A stretch of 64,000 bases of DNA from Pseudoxanthomonas kaohsiungensis (lineage in GTDB: Bacteria; Pseudomonadota; Gammaproteobacteria; Xanthomonadales; Xanthomonadaceae), in the NCBI RefSeq assembly GCF_010211765.1, contig NZ_PDWO01000001.1:248001-312000 (forward strand). The letters run 5' to 3'. Position numbers and translations under genes: made by a program. This document shows, one piece after another, positions 15,419 to 24,400 of this stretch; positions within the stretch are counted from its first letter, which is position 1; every line of letters starts with the position of its first letter. The notes under the pieces are model-generated. The model had not been told where the DNA came from, did not search any database, and saw only the letters and a list, made by a program, of their open reading frames with translations.

Positions 15419-16858
15419 CTACAGCGTGGTCTCGACGTAGGCGTAGATGTAGTTCGAGCCGCCGTTCACGCTGCCCAGCAGCCGCGAGCTGGCGAAGATG
15501 CCCGAGCGGTGGGAGATGCCCAGGCCGAAGTAGGTCTGCTTCCAGTCCTTGTTGCCGAACAGGTCGCCCAGGCTGACGTCGATGCTCGGATCCAGGTAGT
15601 TGAGCAGCTTGGAGGTCGGGCGCTCGCGCCGGGCCTGGCTCACCACTTCCGGCGATGGCACGTGGTTGGAATAGGAGATGCCCGCGCCCATGCCGATGCG
15701 GGTATTGACCCGGTCGCTCCACGGGAAGCCGTAGAAGAAGCCCTTCATGTACGCGTCGAACTGCCAGGCGTCCGGCGATATCCGGTTCATCTCGTTGCGG
15801 TAAAGGAAGCCAGCGTAGCCGTGGAAGTCGATCGGCCAGCCATTGATGCGCTCCACGAACGGCCGGCCCACGTGCACGCCGGTGACGCTGCTCGGGATGT
15901 CGTGGTCCAGCGACGTGCAGCTGAGGGTCATGATCTTGACCATGTGGCAGCCGTCGCCGGCCGCGCGCCCGTAGAATACCTTCGCCAGCAGCGGCACGTC
16001 GGTGTCGTCCCAGCGGGCTATCGCGGTGCCGAAGTCGTAGACCGCGCCGGCGAAGATCGCCGGCTGCAGCCCGTCGCGGATGATCGGGCTGTCCTCGATC
16101 GCGCTGTCGTGGCGGGTGCCCGCCACGCCGCCGATCAGCCGCCAGTTCTGCCAGAAACTCCAGGTACCGTACAGGCCGACGGTGACGTCCACGCCGCTGC
16201 CCGGGGCGTAGGCCGGGCGATCCGGGGTGGCTTCGTCCGCTTCGACGCCGTAGTAGTAGTTGTTGAGGTCGGCATCGCGGAACGAGACGCTGATGTCCGG
16301 GCGCAGGTTCCCGCGGTCGCCGGCCCAGGTGTACGAGTAGCCCAGGCGCAGTTCGCTGCCGTTGGAGGTGTCGGTGACGTCTCGCAGCGCGGTCGCGCGC
16401 AGCGTGCCCCAGGGCAGGTGGTGGCGGTAGCGCAGGCCGAGGTCGGCACCGGCGTTGCGTGGCTCCATGCCTTCGAGCACGTCGGGGATGTCGTCCTCGG
16501 CGAAGCCCTCGAGGCGTCGGGCCAGGAATGCATCGAAGCGGTGGGTGTCGTCGTCGATGAACTTGATGCCGGCGCGATCGGCGTTGAGGTAGAAACGCTC
16601 GCCTTCGTACAGGTACAGGGGCAGCAGGTCGGTGCGCTGCCCGGCATCGAGGTACGGCGACTCCTCGAAGCGGTAGAGGAAGCCCAGGCCGGCACTGCCC
16701 GGTTCGTCGATCAGGTCGGCGATGGGATCGGTGTCGACCTGGGCCATGGCCGGCGCGGCGGCCAGCAGGACCATGGTCGACGCCACCGCCAGTACCGAAG
16801 TGCCCAGGGGCGAAGGATTGCGGGAGCGAAGTAAGGCGACGCGCGTGGCTGTGTTCAT
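15419..16858 (-). CDS. MipA/OmpV family outer-membrane protein
   Basis: A 479-residue outer-membrane beta-barrel of the MipA/OmpV type. A signal peptide ends near AAAPAMAQ (about residue 40). The mature part shows repeated amphipathic strands with alternating aromatics: GLGFLYRFEESPYL, LYLYEGERFYLNADRAGIKF, LRLGYSYTWAG and YFGLGISHRSGIF. It ends ...YAYVETTL. MipA interacts with lytic transglycosylase MltA, while OmpV-type proteins act as porins; which role applies is not visible. It is longer than the classical ~250-residue MipA, as in a distinct xanthomonad subgroup. It lies 91 bases after the arcA stop and may be cotranscribed. Confidence 0.78.
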   Translation of the reverse strand: MNTATRVALLRSRNPSPLGTSVLAVASTMVLLAAAPAMAQVDTDPIADLIDEPGSAGLGFLYRFEESPYLDAGQRTDLLPLYLYEGERFYLNADRAGIKFIDDDTHRFDAFLARRLEGFAEDDIPDVLEGMEPRNAGADLGLRYRHHLPWGTLRATALRDVTDTSNGSELRLGYSYTWAGDRGNLRPDISVSFRDADLNNYYYGVEADEATPDRPAYAPGSGVDVTVGLYGTWSFWQNWRLIGGVAGTRHDSAIEDSPIIRDGLQPAIFAGAVYDFGTAIARWDDTDVPLLAKVFYGRAAGDGCHMVKIMTLSCTSLDHDIPSSVTGVHVGRPFVERINGWPIDFHGYAGFLYRNEMNRISPDAWQFDAYMKGFFYGFPWSDRVNTRIGMGAGISYSNHVPSPEVVSQARRERPTSKLLNYLDPSIDVSLGDLFGNKDWKQTYFGLGISHRSGIFASSRLLGSVNGGSNYIYAYVETTL

Positions 16859-16949
16859 CTGGACCCTGGAGGTACCCGGGAAGACCGCTGCCAGGAAGGC
16901 GCGGCCCTGCCGCTGCCCTCCCCCGTTGCGCCGGCCATGGCTGGCGGCG

Positions 16950-18197
16950 TCAGAACGAGATCGGGTCGCGGATCAGCGGACAGGTCATGCAGTGCCCGCC
17001 ACCGCGCCCGCGCCCGAGCTCGGCACCGACGATGGTGACCACCTCGATGCCTTCCTTGCGCAGCGCGGTGTTGGTGGTCACGTTGCGGTCGTAGGCCAGG
17101 ACCACGCCGGGGGAAATCGCGACCAGGTTGTTGCCGCTGTCCCATTGCGAGCGCTCGGCTGCGTAGTGGTCGCCGCCGGCCGGAACCATGCGCAGTTTCT
17201 TCAATCCCAGCGCCTCGGCGACCACGTCGTTGAAGTGCTTCTTCTCCACCGTCACCTCGAAACCGGGCTTCTTGTCGCTGGGCCGGAGCGTGATCGGAGT
17301 GATCTGGTCGACGATGCTGGGGAAGTACGTGGCCACGTCGCGGTCGGCGAACGTGAACACCGTGTCCAGATGCATCGCCGAACGCAGTTTCGGCATCGAG
17401 GCGACGATCACCTTCTCGGCCGCGCCGTTGGCGAACAGCGAGCTGGCCATCTGCAGGATCGCGGTGCGCGAGCTGCGTTCGCTCATGCCGACCAGCACCA
17501 CGCCGTTGCCGGGCACCAGCACGTCGCCGCCCTCCAGGGTCGCGTTGCCGTGGTCGACGGTGGGATCGCCGTACCAGACCGGGAAATCGGCGCTGGTGAA
17601 GTCCGGATGGAACCGGTAGATGGCCGTGGTGAGAATGGTCTCCTCGTGGCGCGCCGGCCAGTACAGCGGATTGAGGGTCACGCCCTGGTAGATCCAGCAC
17701 GTGGTGTCGCGGGTATAGAGCATGTTCGGCAACGGCGGCAGCAGGTAGCCGAACTTGTCCGGCGCCGTGCGCGCGGCCTTGAGCACGGGCCCTGCGAACT
17801 CGTCCGGCACCTCCAGCACGCTGAGTCCGCCGATGAGCGCGTTGGCCAGCTCTTGCGGCGGCAGGCTGTCTAGGTAGGCGCGAACGTCGTCCATCACGTC
17901 CAGGCCGACTTCGTTGGCGTTGATCTGGTGGTCGAGGATCCACTTGCGCGCCTCGGGCATGGCCACGGTCTCGGCCAGCATCTGGTGCATCTCCACCACG
18001 TCCACGCCGCGGTCGCGCATCTTCGAGGCGAAGTCGAAGTGGTCGCGCTTGGCGTTGTCGACCCACATCACATCGTCGAACAGCAGGTCGTCCTTGTTGC
18101 GCGGCGTCAGGCGCATGTGCGCCAAGCCGGGGGAGCAGACGAGCACCTTGCGAAGAACACCGACTTCCGAATGGACGCCATACGCGTAACCGGACAT
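16950..18197 (-). CDS. arcA: Arginine deiminase
   Basis: A 415-residue arginine deiminase (EC 3.5.3.6) that hydrolyses arginine to citrulline and ammonia. It shares end-to-end features with the Pseudomonas enzyme (418 residues): the N-terminal [18 protein letters not shown], the substrate-loop segments [18 protein letters not shown] and [20 protein letters not shown], and the C-terminal nucleophile in [14 protein letters not shown], where Cys403 equals the Pseudomonas catalytic Cys406. The start at 18197 (MSGYAYG) is chosen because earlier in-frame codons give no family sequence. arcB and arcC are absent from the window; the probable antiporter gene is 860 bases upstream on the same strand, separated by a plus-strand lipoprotein gene. 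The pathway would yield ATP only if arcB and arcC exist elsewhere. Confidence 0.93.
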   Translation of the reverse strand: MSGYAYGVHSEVGVLRKVLVCSPGLAHMRLTPRNKDDLLFDDVMWVDNAKRDHFDFASKMRDRGVDVVEMHQMLAETVAMPEARKWILDHQINANEVGLDVMDDVRAYLDSLPPQELANALIGGLSVLEVPDEFAGPVLKAARTAPDKFGYLLPPLPNMLYTRDTTCWIYQGVTLNPLYWPARHEETILTTAIYRFHPDFTSADFPVWYGDPTVDHGNATLEGGDVLVPGNGVVLVGMSERSSRTAILQMASSLFANGAAEKVIVASMPKLRSAMHLDTVFTFADRDVATYFPSIVDQITPITLRPSDKKPGFEVTVEKKHFNDVVAEALGLKKLRMVPAGGDHYAAERSQWDSGNNLVAISPGVVLAYDRNVTTNTALRKEGIEVVTIVGAELGRGRGGGHCMTCPLIRDPISF

Positions 18198-18510
18198 TTC
18201 GAGTCTCCCTAGCGATGTGTGGCTTGCGGCCGCCGGCATCCTTGCTGGAACCGGCCGGCGCGAGGGCCGCGGCGCGGCGGGTCGTGCCGGGAGCCATGTT
18301 TACACCGGCCGCGGCGGCGTGTCGATTGCCGCGCTGCAACGATGCTGCAGCGGCTCTTGTGTACCCGGTGCATGGGGAGTATGAAGGGTCCATCCGTTCA
18401 TTCCTGCGGCGCCGTCGCCCTCGCAGATCCACGCCCCATGCCCGCTGGCAGGCGTGACCGAAGTGTCCCAACCCACCGCGGTTCCACTTCCACAACGCAA
18501 GGAGGAGCAT
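18198..18510. other. Intergenic region between arcA and the divergent lipoprotein gene
   Basis: About 310 bases upstream of both arcA (minus) and the lipoprotein gene (plus), so it should hold two divergent promoters. An imperfect palindrome around CTGCAACGATGCTGCAG (18337-18354) is the only structure that stands out. No convincing -35/-10 pair or FNR/ANR-like TTGAT-N4-ATCAA site was found by eye. Confidence 0.4.
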
Positions 18511-18972
18511 ATGAAGCTTCAGGCAACGATCGGCAGCGCGTTCCTGGTCATCGGCGTGCTGGTCGCATCCGGATGCGCTACCAGCAGCAGTCCCAACACG
18601 TTCACCCGCTCCGAGGCGGGGCGTGCGCAGAACGTGGAAGCCGGTACCGTCACGGCGGTCCGTGCCGTCAACATCCAGAACGACCAGCGCGGCGTGGCCA
18701 CCGCCACCGGCGCGGTGCTCGGCGGCCTGGCCGGCAACACGGTGGGTGGCGGACGCGGCCAGACCGCTGCCACCGTCGGCGGCGCGGTCGCCGGCGGCGC
18801 GGCCGGCAATGCCATGGCCGGCACCACCCGTCCCGGCGTTGAAGTCACCGTGCAGCTGGACAACGGCCGCACCGTGGCGGTCGTGCAGGAAGGCAGCCCG
18901 GACCAGTTCCGCGCCGGCGATCGCGTCAACGTCGCATCCGACGGCGTCACCACGCGCGTCACCCGCCTGTAA
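18511..18972 (+). CDS. Glycine-zipper outer-membrane lipoprotein (SlyB/Pcp-like)
   Basis: A 153-residue lipoprotein. The signal ends LVASGC, so Cys22 would be lipidated. Residues about 75-112 form two hydrophobic glycine-zipper segments (GAVLGGLAGNTVGGG and GGAVAGGAAGNAMAG), the arrangement of the SlyB/Pcp (rickettsial 17-kDa antigen) family, followed by a small beta domain (VEVTVQLDNGRTVAVVQ...). Such proteins sit in the outer membrane and support envelope integrity under stress. AAGGAGGAG lies 4-6 bases before the ATG, an excellent ribosome-binding site that fixes the start. It is monocistronic and lies between two minus-strand arginine-metabolism genes. Confidence 0.88.
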   Translation: MKLQATIGSAFLVIGVLVASGCATSSSPNTFTRSEAGRAQNVEAGTVTAVRAVNIQNDQRGVATATGAVLGGLAGNTVGGGRGQTAATVGGAVAGGAAGNAMAGTTRPGVEVTVQLDNGRTVAVVQEGSPDQFRAGDRVNVASDGVTTRVTRL

Positions 18973-19001
18973 CGTCACAGGCCGGCCAGAGCCGCGAACC
19001 A

Positions 19002-19025
19002 CCGCCCCGGCCTCGGCCGGGGCGG
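19002..19025. terminator. Strong GC-rich hairpin between convergent genes
   Basis: CCGCCCCGGCC (19002-19012) pairs perfectly with GGCCGGGGCGG (19015-19025), and flanking GAAC/GTTC bases extend the stem. It lies between the stop of the lipoprotein gene (18972, plus) and the stop of the permease gene (19057, minus), where a shared terminator is expected. There is no T-run, so it may act only as a bidirectional barrier. Confidence 0.6.
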
Positions 19026-19056
19026 TTCGTTGCGGGGCCGGTGCGGCCATGCCGCC

Positions 19057-20484
19057 CTACAGGACGATGTAGCCGGTCGCGATCCAGTAGACGCCCACGA
19101 TCGCGCCGAGCGTGGCCAGCGCCAGGATCACGATGTCGGAGGTGCGCTCGAATACCTTCTTGCCCTGCTCGCGGCGCGCCCAGACGTACAGCAGGCTGCC
19201 CGGCGCATACAGGATGGCCGACAGGACCAGGAACTTGAGTCCGCCCGCGTACACCAGGTAACCGGTGTAGACGGTGGCGACCGCGGCAATGGCGATGTCG
19301 CGCGTGCGGATCCCCGAAGCACTCGTCTCGTAGGTCTCCCCGCGCGTGGTCAGTTGCATCGCGTAGCCGGCCACCAGCAGGAACGGGATCAACGCCATCG
19401 AGCTGGTGAGGTTGAGCATCAACGCGAAGGCATCGGTCGACCAGTACGTCGTGATGACGATCACCTGGATCACGATGCTGGTGGCCCACATCGCCGCCGC
19501 CGGCACCTTGGCCTTGTTTTCGCGGGCGAAGATCGCCGGCATGTCGCGCGTGCGCGCGGCGGCCGACATCACCTCGGCGCAGATCAGCGCCCAGGCCAGG
19601 TAGGCGCCCAGCACCGAGATCAGCAGGCCGACGCTGACGAACACCGCGCCCCACGGGCCGACCACCGCCTCGAGCACGCCGGCCATCGACGGCTGGCGGA
19701 TGCCGGCGATGTCCTCGCGCTGGAGCACCGCGTACGGCAGCAGCGTGACCAGGACCATCAGCGAGGTCACGCCGACGAAGCCGACGATGGTGGCGAAGCC
19801 GACGTCCTTGCGCTCCTTGGCATAGCGCGAGTAGACGCTGGCGCCTTCGATACCCAGGAACACGAACACGGTCACCAGCATGGTCGCGCGCACCTGGTCG
19901 AAGATGCTGCCTTCCAGCCCGCCGCCGTAGAAGTTGAAGCGGAACATGTCCATCTTGAAGGCGACGAACAGGATGGCGATGAACACCAGGATCGGGATGA
20001 TCTTGGCGATGGTCACGATCATGTTCAGCGCGGCGGCCTGCTGGATGCCGCGCAGGATCATGAAGTGGAAGAGCCAGATGCCCACGGACGCCACCAGGAT
20101 CGCCACGAGCGTGTTGCCGTCGCCGAACACGGGGAAGAACGCCCCCAGGGTCGACTTGATCAGTACCCAGTAGGAAACGTTGCCGATGCAACTTCCGATC
20201 CAATAGCCGAACGCCGACAGGAAGCCCGGATAGTCGCCGTATCCCTCCTTTGCGTAGGCGAACACGCCCGCATCCAGGTGCGGCTTGCGCTCGGCCAGGA
20301 ACTGGAACACCCGCGCGAGCATGTACATGCCGGTGCCGGCGATGATCCAGGCGATCACCGCACCCAGTGGACCGGTGGCGCCGGCGAACGTGCGAGGCAG
20401 CGAGAAGATCCCCGCGCCGACCATGCTGCCCACCACCATCGCGGTGAGCTGGAACCGGGACATCTTCGCGTCGGCTGATGCCAT
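19057..20484 (-). CDS. arcD: APC-family amino-acid antiporter, probable arginine:ornithine (ArcD-like)
   Basis: A 475-residue inner-membrane transporter with about 12-13 hydrophobic segments. The first helix carries the APC-superfamily signature GSMVGAGIFSLPRTFA, and the TM6 region reads FVFLGIEGASVYSRYAKER. The family exchanges basic amino acids or polyamines. Its position near arginine deiminase favours arginine/ornithine (or citrulline) exchange in the ADI pathway, but that is inference from context. Starts at 20484 (MASADAK) or 20496 (MGWGMASADAK) are both possible; the former has GGATGGGGT just upstream. The gene is transcribed in the same direction as arcA but is interrupted by the plus-strand lipoprotein gene, so the two need separate promoters. 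Confidence 0.87.
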   Translation of the reverse strand: MASADAKMSRFQLTAMVVGSMVGAGIFSLPRTFAGATGPLGAVIAWIIAGTGMYMLARVFQFLAERKPHLDAGVFAYAKEGYGDYPGFLSAFGYWIGSCIGNVSYWVLIKSTLGAFFPVFGDGNTLVAILVASVGIWLFHFMILRGIQQAAALNMIVTIAKIIPILVFIAILFVAFKMDMFRFNFYGGGLEGSIFDQVRATMLVTVFVFLGIEGASVYSRYAKERKDVGFATIVGFVGVTSLMVLVTLLPYAVLQREDIAGIRQPSMAGVLEAVVGPWGAVFVSVGLLISVLGAYLAWALICAEVMSAAARTRDMPAIFARENKAKVPAAAMWATSIVIQVIVITTYWSTDAFALMLNLTSSMALIPFLLVAGYAMQLTTRGETYETSASGIRTRDIAIAAVATVYTGYLVYAGGLKFLVLSAILYAPGSLLYVWARREQGKKVFERTSDIVILALATLGAIVGVYWIATGYIVL

Positions 20485-20801
20485 ACCCCACCCCATCCCA
20501 TGGGCCGCGGTCGCGGCGGTCCGGGCCATCCTGTGCCCCGCCCCGCCCGATTGCAAATCCGGGCACGCCGGCGCCCCGGCGCGGCATGCGCGCCCGGAAT
20601 CCGCAAGAACCGCAGGCGGTCCAAGGCGTTCGCGCGACGCAAAAGCACCGGAATGAATGGTTATGCGGCCGTTGGCCGGACGCCCGGCGACCCTGCGTTG
20701 GACAGAGGGCAACTGTCGTTTGCTCCCCCTGCTGCAAGACCTGCGACGCCATGCGCCGCACGTCTGCCTGTCTGCCCGCTTGCCACTGGAGGGCTCCGCG
20801 G
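20485..20801. other. Upstream region of the DUF6603 operon
   Basis: About 320 bases between the divergent permease (minus) and the first gene of the giant-protein operon (plus). It must carry promoters for both. No convincing sigma-70, sigma-54 or sigma-28 pair or inverted repeat stood out by eye. GGAGGG at about 20787 serves as the ribosome-binding site of the first operon gene. Confidence 0.4.
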
Positions 20802-21452
20802 ATGACCGAGACCGTCGCTCCCGAGTTCGCTGACTTCATCCGTGCCGAGCGCCAGGCCAGCCGCCTGCCCCAGGCCGCCACGCGCACTAGGACGGCCGAG
20901 GGCGACGTGTTTCCCGGCGTGTTCATCGCCGCCGCACGACTGGACCCGCTGTTGCGCGTTGCCGCGCGGCGCGCCGCCGGATTCTTCCGCGCCACCAAGC
21001 GCACCGAGGTGGTCTGGGTCCAGGGCGACAGCGAACTGGCGGTGAACTTCGCCGCGGTCAGCGTGCAGGCGGGCGATGGCACCTTGCTGGTCACCCTGCC
21101 GGTGCGCTGCGACCAGGTCGGCAAGGCCAACGTCGGCGTGCTGTTCGCGGTCGGCTCACCCAATGCACCGGCCGGGCTGTATGCGGCCACCGCCGGCCGT
21201 CCCAGCGGACCGGAGCCGGTGGTGGCGGCCTGGAGCGAGGCGCTGGTCGCCTTCGCCTGGAACTGCCTGCTGGAACTGGTCGGCGGCATGGCCGCCGCGG
21301 TGGGCAAGGACCAGCGCGGCAACCTGCTGGTGCCGGTGGAGCTGTCGGCGCGCAGGCAGGGCATCGAGATCGTGCCGATGGCCCGGTTCCGCTTCTCCGG
21401 TTCGAGCACGCTCAAGTCCAGCACCTCGAAGAGCCCGGCGGTGAAGCCATGA
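20802..21452 (+). CDS. Hypothetical protein, first gene of the DUF6603 operon
   Basis: A 216-residue soluble protein with no signal peptide or membrane segment. The middle shows an alternating alpha/beta pattern (VFIAAARLDPLLRVAARRAAGFF; GTLLVTLPVRCDQVGKANVGVLFAVG) and a hydrophobic helix (AWNCLLELVGGMAAAVG). The C-terminus is Ser/Lys-rich (SSTLKSSTSKSPAVKP), probably flexible. I recognise no family. Its stop overlaps the start of the giant gene (ATGA at 21449-21452), so the two are probably translationally coupled and functionally linked. GGAGGG lies 9-14 bases before the ATG at 20802. Confidence 0.8.
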   Translation: MTETVAPEFADFIRAERQASRLPQAATRTRTAEGDVFPGVFIAAARLDPLLRVAARRAAGFFRATKRTEVVWVQGDSELAVNFAAVSVQAGDGTLLVTLPVRCDQVGKANVGVLFAVGSPNAPAGLYAATAGRPSGPEPVVAAWSEALVAFAWNCLLELVGGMAAAVGKDQRGNLLVPVELSARRQGIEIVPMARFRFSGSSTLKSSTSKSPAVKP

Positions 21453-24400
21453 GCCTGGGCACCGACGATTTCGGCGTACTGGGCCAGCTGGGCAAGGCAC
21501 TGGGCCTGTTCGATGCGGACGGCGATCCGAACCAGGACTGGTTCGCCAATCCCGAACAATCCCTCAAGTCGATGCTGGCCAACCCGGCGCAACGCGAAGC
21601 GCTGATGGCGTTCATCGACGAGGCGATGGGCGGCGACGAGCGCAGCACCGACAACGGCGTCACCTGGCTGCCGCTGCTCGAACTCGACGACCCGCCACTG
21701 CAGGTTGCCATTACCGTGGACGACCGGCCTGCCGAAGGCCTGCATATCGGCCTCGGCCTGCGCTGTTCGACCACCGGGCCGAGCTCGGCCACCACGGTGG
21801 CCATCCCGCTGTTCCGCGCGCAGAAGCAAGGCGGACCGACGGTCGAGCCGCTGCTGCTGGGCTCGGTCGGCGGTCGGATCCGCCTGGGCAGCACGATCAC
21901 CCTCGACGATGCGGCTCCGGTGCCCGGGCAGGCGCGGCTGGGCGGCATCGGCCTGGAAATCGAACTGCCGACCTCGCCCTCCGATCCGGCCGGCCCGGTG
22001 TTCGGACTGTTGCTGGAAGGCCTGCAACTGCCCGGCGCGCCTGCGCCGCGCGATGTGCATGTGTCGGCCAACGGCGCCGACGAACTGGATGACGCCCTGC
22101 TCGACCTGGTCCTGTCGCTGGTCAAGGCGCAGGCCGATGCGGCGGGTGCCTCGGCCGAGCTGTCCGCGCTGGCCGGGCTGCTGGGCCTGTCCGACGGCGA
22201 CCAGGTGCCGGACTTTCCGATCACCGCGCTGCCGGCGCGCGGCGCCCTGGCCATCGCCGACTGGGTGCGTGGGATCCTGCTCGATGCCGCGGCGCGCACC
22301 GACTGGCTTGGCCACCTGGCTTCGCTGCTCGGCGGTAGCGTGTCCGGCGGTGCCGCCCGCTTCGACCTGGGCGGTGCGGCACAACTGGAACTGGCGTTGC
22401 GCGTGGACAATGGCCCGACCGGCAACCCTTGCCTGACCCCGGCGCTGTCGGTGTTGCTGGGCGACGGCACGGCGCGGGTGGAAGCGCGCGCGGACCTGAT
22501 GCGGGTGGACCTGGTCAGCGGCCAGGCCCTCGCCCTGCCCTCGCTGGGACTGTGGGCGGCGGCAGGCACGGCCGCCAGCCCGCTGCTGGACACCCCCGAA
22601 GCCCGCGCGGAAACGCTGCGCCTGGGTTTCGCCCTGGATACCTCGCGCCGGCTGACCTTCGTGCTGGCCGCCGATGGCGTGGTGCTGCGCGGCACCTCCT
22701 ACGGCACCCTGGACCTGGGCACGCCCGACGCGGTCATGGGCGCGGCCGGGCAGATCGCCGCCGACGCGCTGGACGAGATCGCCGAAGAGATATTCGAAGG
22801 CCTCGGCGATGCGCTGGCGCTGGTGCGTCGCCTGACCGGACTGGCGCCGCCGGCGGGCGTGGGCGCGATCAGTGCGCAGCAACTTCTGAGCGATCCGCTC
22901 GCCGCCGTCGCCGACTACTGGCGTTCGCTGCTGGCGGTGCCCGCGGCAGCGACCAGCGTGCTCGAAGACCTGCGCCGTGCCGTTGCCGATGCCGCGCAGG
23001 ACGCGCTGCCGGTGACCGGTGCAGGCACGCGCGCGCAGCCCTGGCGGCTGGCGTTGGCCGGGCCGCTGCAACTGGAGCTGTGGCGCGATGGCGATGTCCT
23101 GTTCGTCGACCTGGGCGTGGAAACGCGCGTGGCCTCGCTCGGTCCGGTCTCGACGGTGGAATCGCGCATCGCCGCGCGCCTGGCCCGCATCGACCTGGCG
23201 GCGCGCGGCATCGAACTGCTCGGGCAGGTCGACGCGCTGCTGGCGACGCGTTCGCACGGAGGATCGCCGCTGGCACGACTGACCTTGGCCGACGGCCTGG
23301 CGCTGGAAGCCGGCCATGTCGGCTTACGCGTGGGCTGGTCGCCTGCGGCTGGCCTGTCGGTGACCGCCGACGCGCCCGAACTGGCGTTGCATCGCAGTGC
23401 CAGCCACTGGCCGATCAAGCTGCCGGCGATCGCCGCCGATGGCAGCGTCGATCTGACGCCGGCCGACTGGGATGGCGTGGAAGCCCTCGCCGGCCAGATC
23501 GGACGACTGGCCGGCGGGTTCCCCGCCGAACTGGCCGCGGTACTGGGCTGGGATGCGCCGCCGGACTCGCCGGCATCGCATCGGCTGCGCCTGGCCGACC
23601 TTGTCGACGATCCGGCCGCCACGTTGCGCACCTGGCTGCCGTCGCTGCTGACCGGCGACCTGCGCGAGCGCGCACTGGCCGTGGCCGCGGACCTGTTCGC
23701 CGGCACGCCCTCGCTGCCCGGCGCGTTGCAGGGCATCGGACGCCCGGACGATCCGTACCGGATCGCGCTGGACGATGCCTTGCCCGAGCTGGCGCTGTGG
23801 TTCGCGCCCGACGGCATGCCGCCGGTGGTGCCGGCGCTCGACGAGCTGCTCGATGGGTGGCAAGCCGGAGACGACGGGCTGTCGGCTGCGGCATTGCATG
23901 CCGCCCTGCTCGCCCGCTCGGTCCTGTCGGCCGACCTGCAGGCACTGCTGCAGGGCCGCGATGTCGAAGGCGGGCTGACCGCGCTGGTGCAGCGCTGGGC
24001 CGGCGGCGACGGACGCATCGTGATGCCGGCGACCGCGCCGCCGGGCGTGAGCCTGCATACCGCGCCGCTGTCGTCGGTGCAGCTGCACGGGCGCATCGAC
24101 CTGCCGACGTTGCTGGGCCGGACGCTGACCACCGTCGTGCACGTGGCGATCGGCAGCGACGCCTGGCCCGACGCGCCGGCCGGCCGCCGCATCGACCTGT
24201 GCGGTGCGGGCCTGGATGCGTCGATGTTCGCGCTGCCGGCCGCGGCCACCGGTGAGTGGTTCGTGGCCCTGGGCACGCGCGCCGATTGCCGCGGGAGCAA
24301 TGCCAGCAGCGACGGCACGCCCGAACAGGCGCGGCGCCTGCAGCGCTGGCTGCTTGAGCTGGATGGGGTCGACAACCAGGTCGCACTAGTCGCCGTGGCC

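Noticed and set aside
18959-23317. A 1452-codon minus-strand frame spanning the permease and the start of the giant gene
   Set aside because: It crosses three better-supported genes in other frames and shows no recognisable protein sequence.
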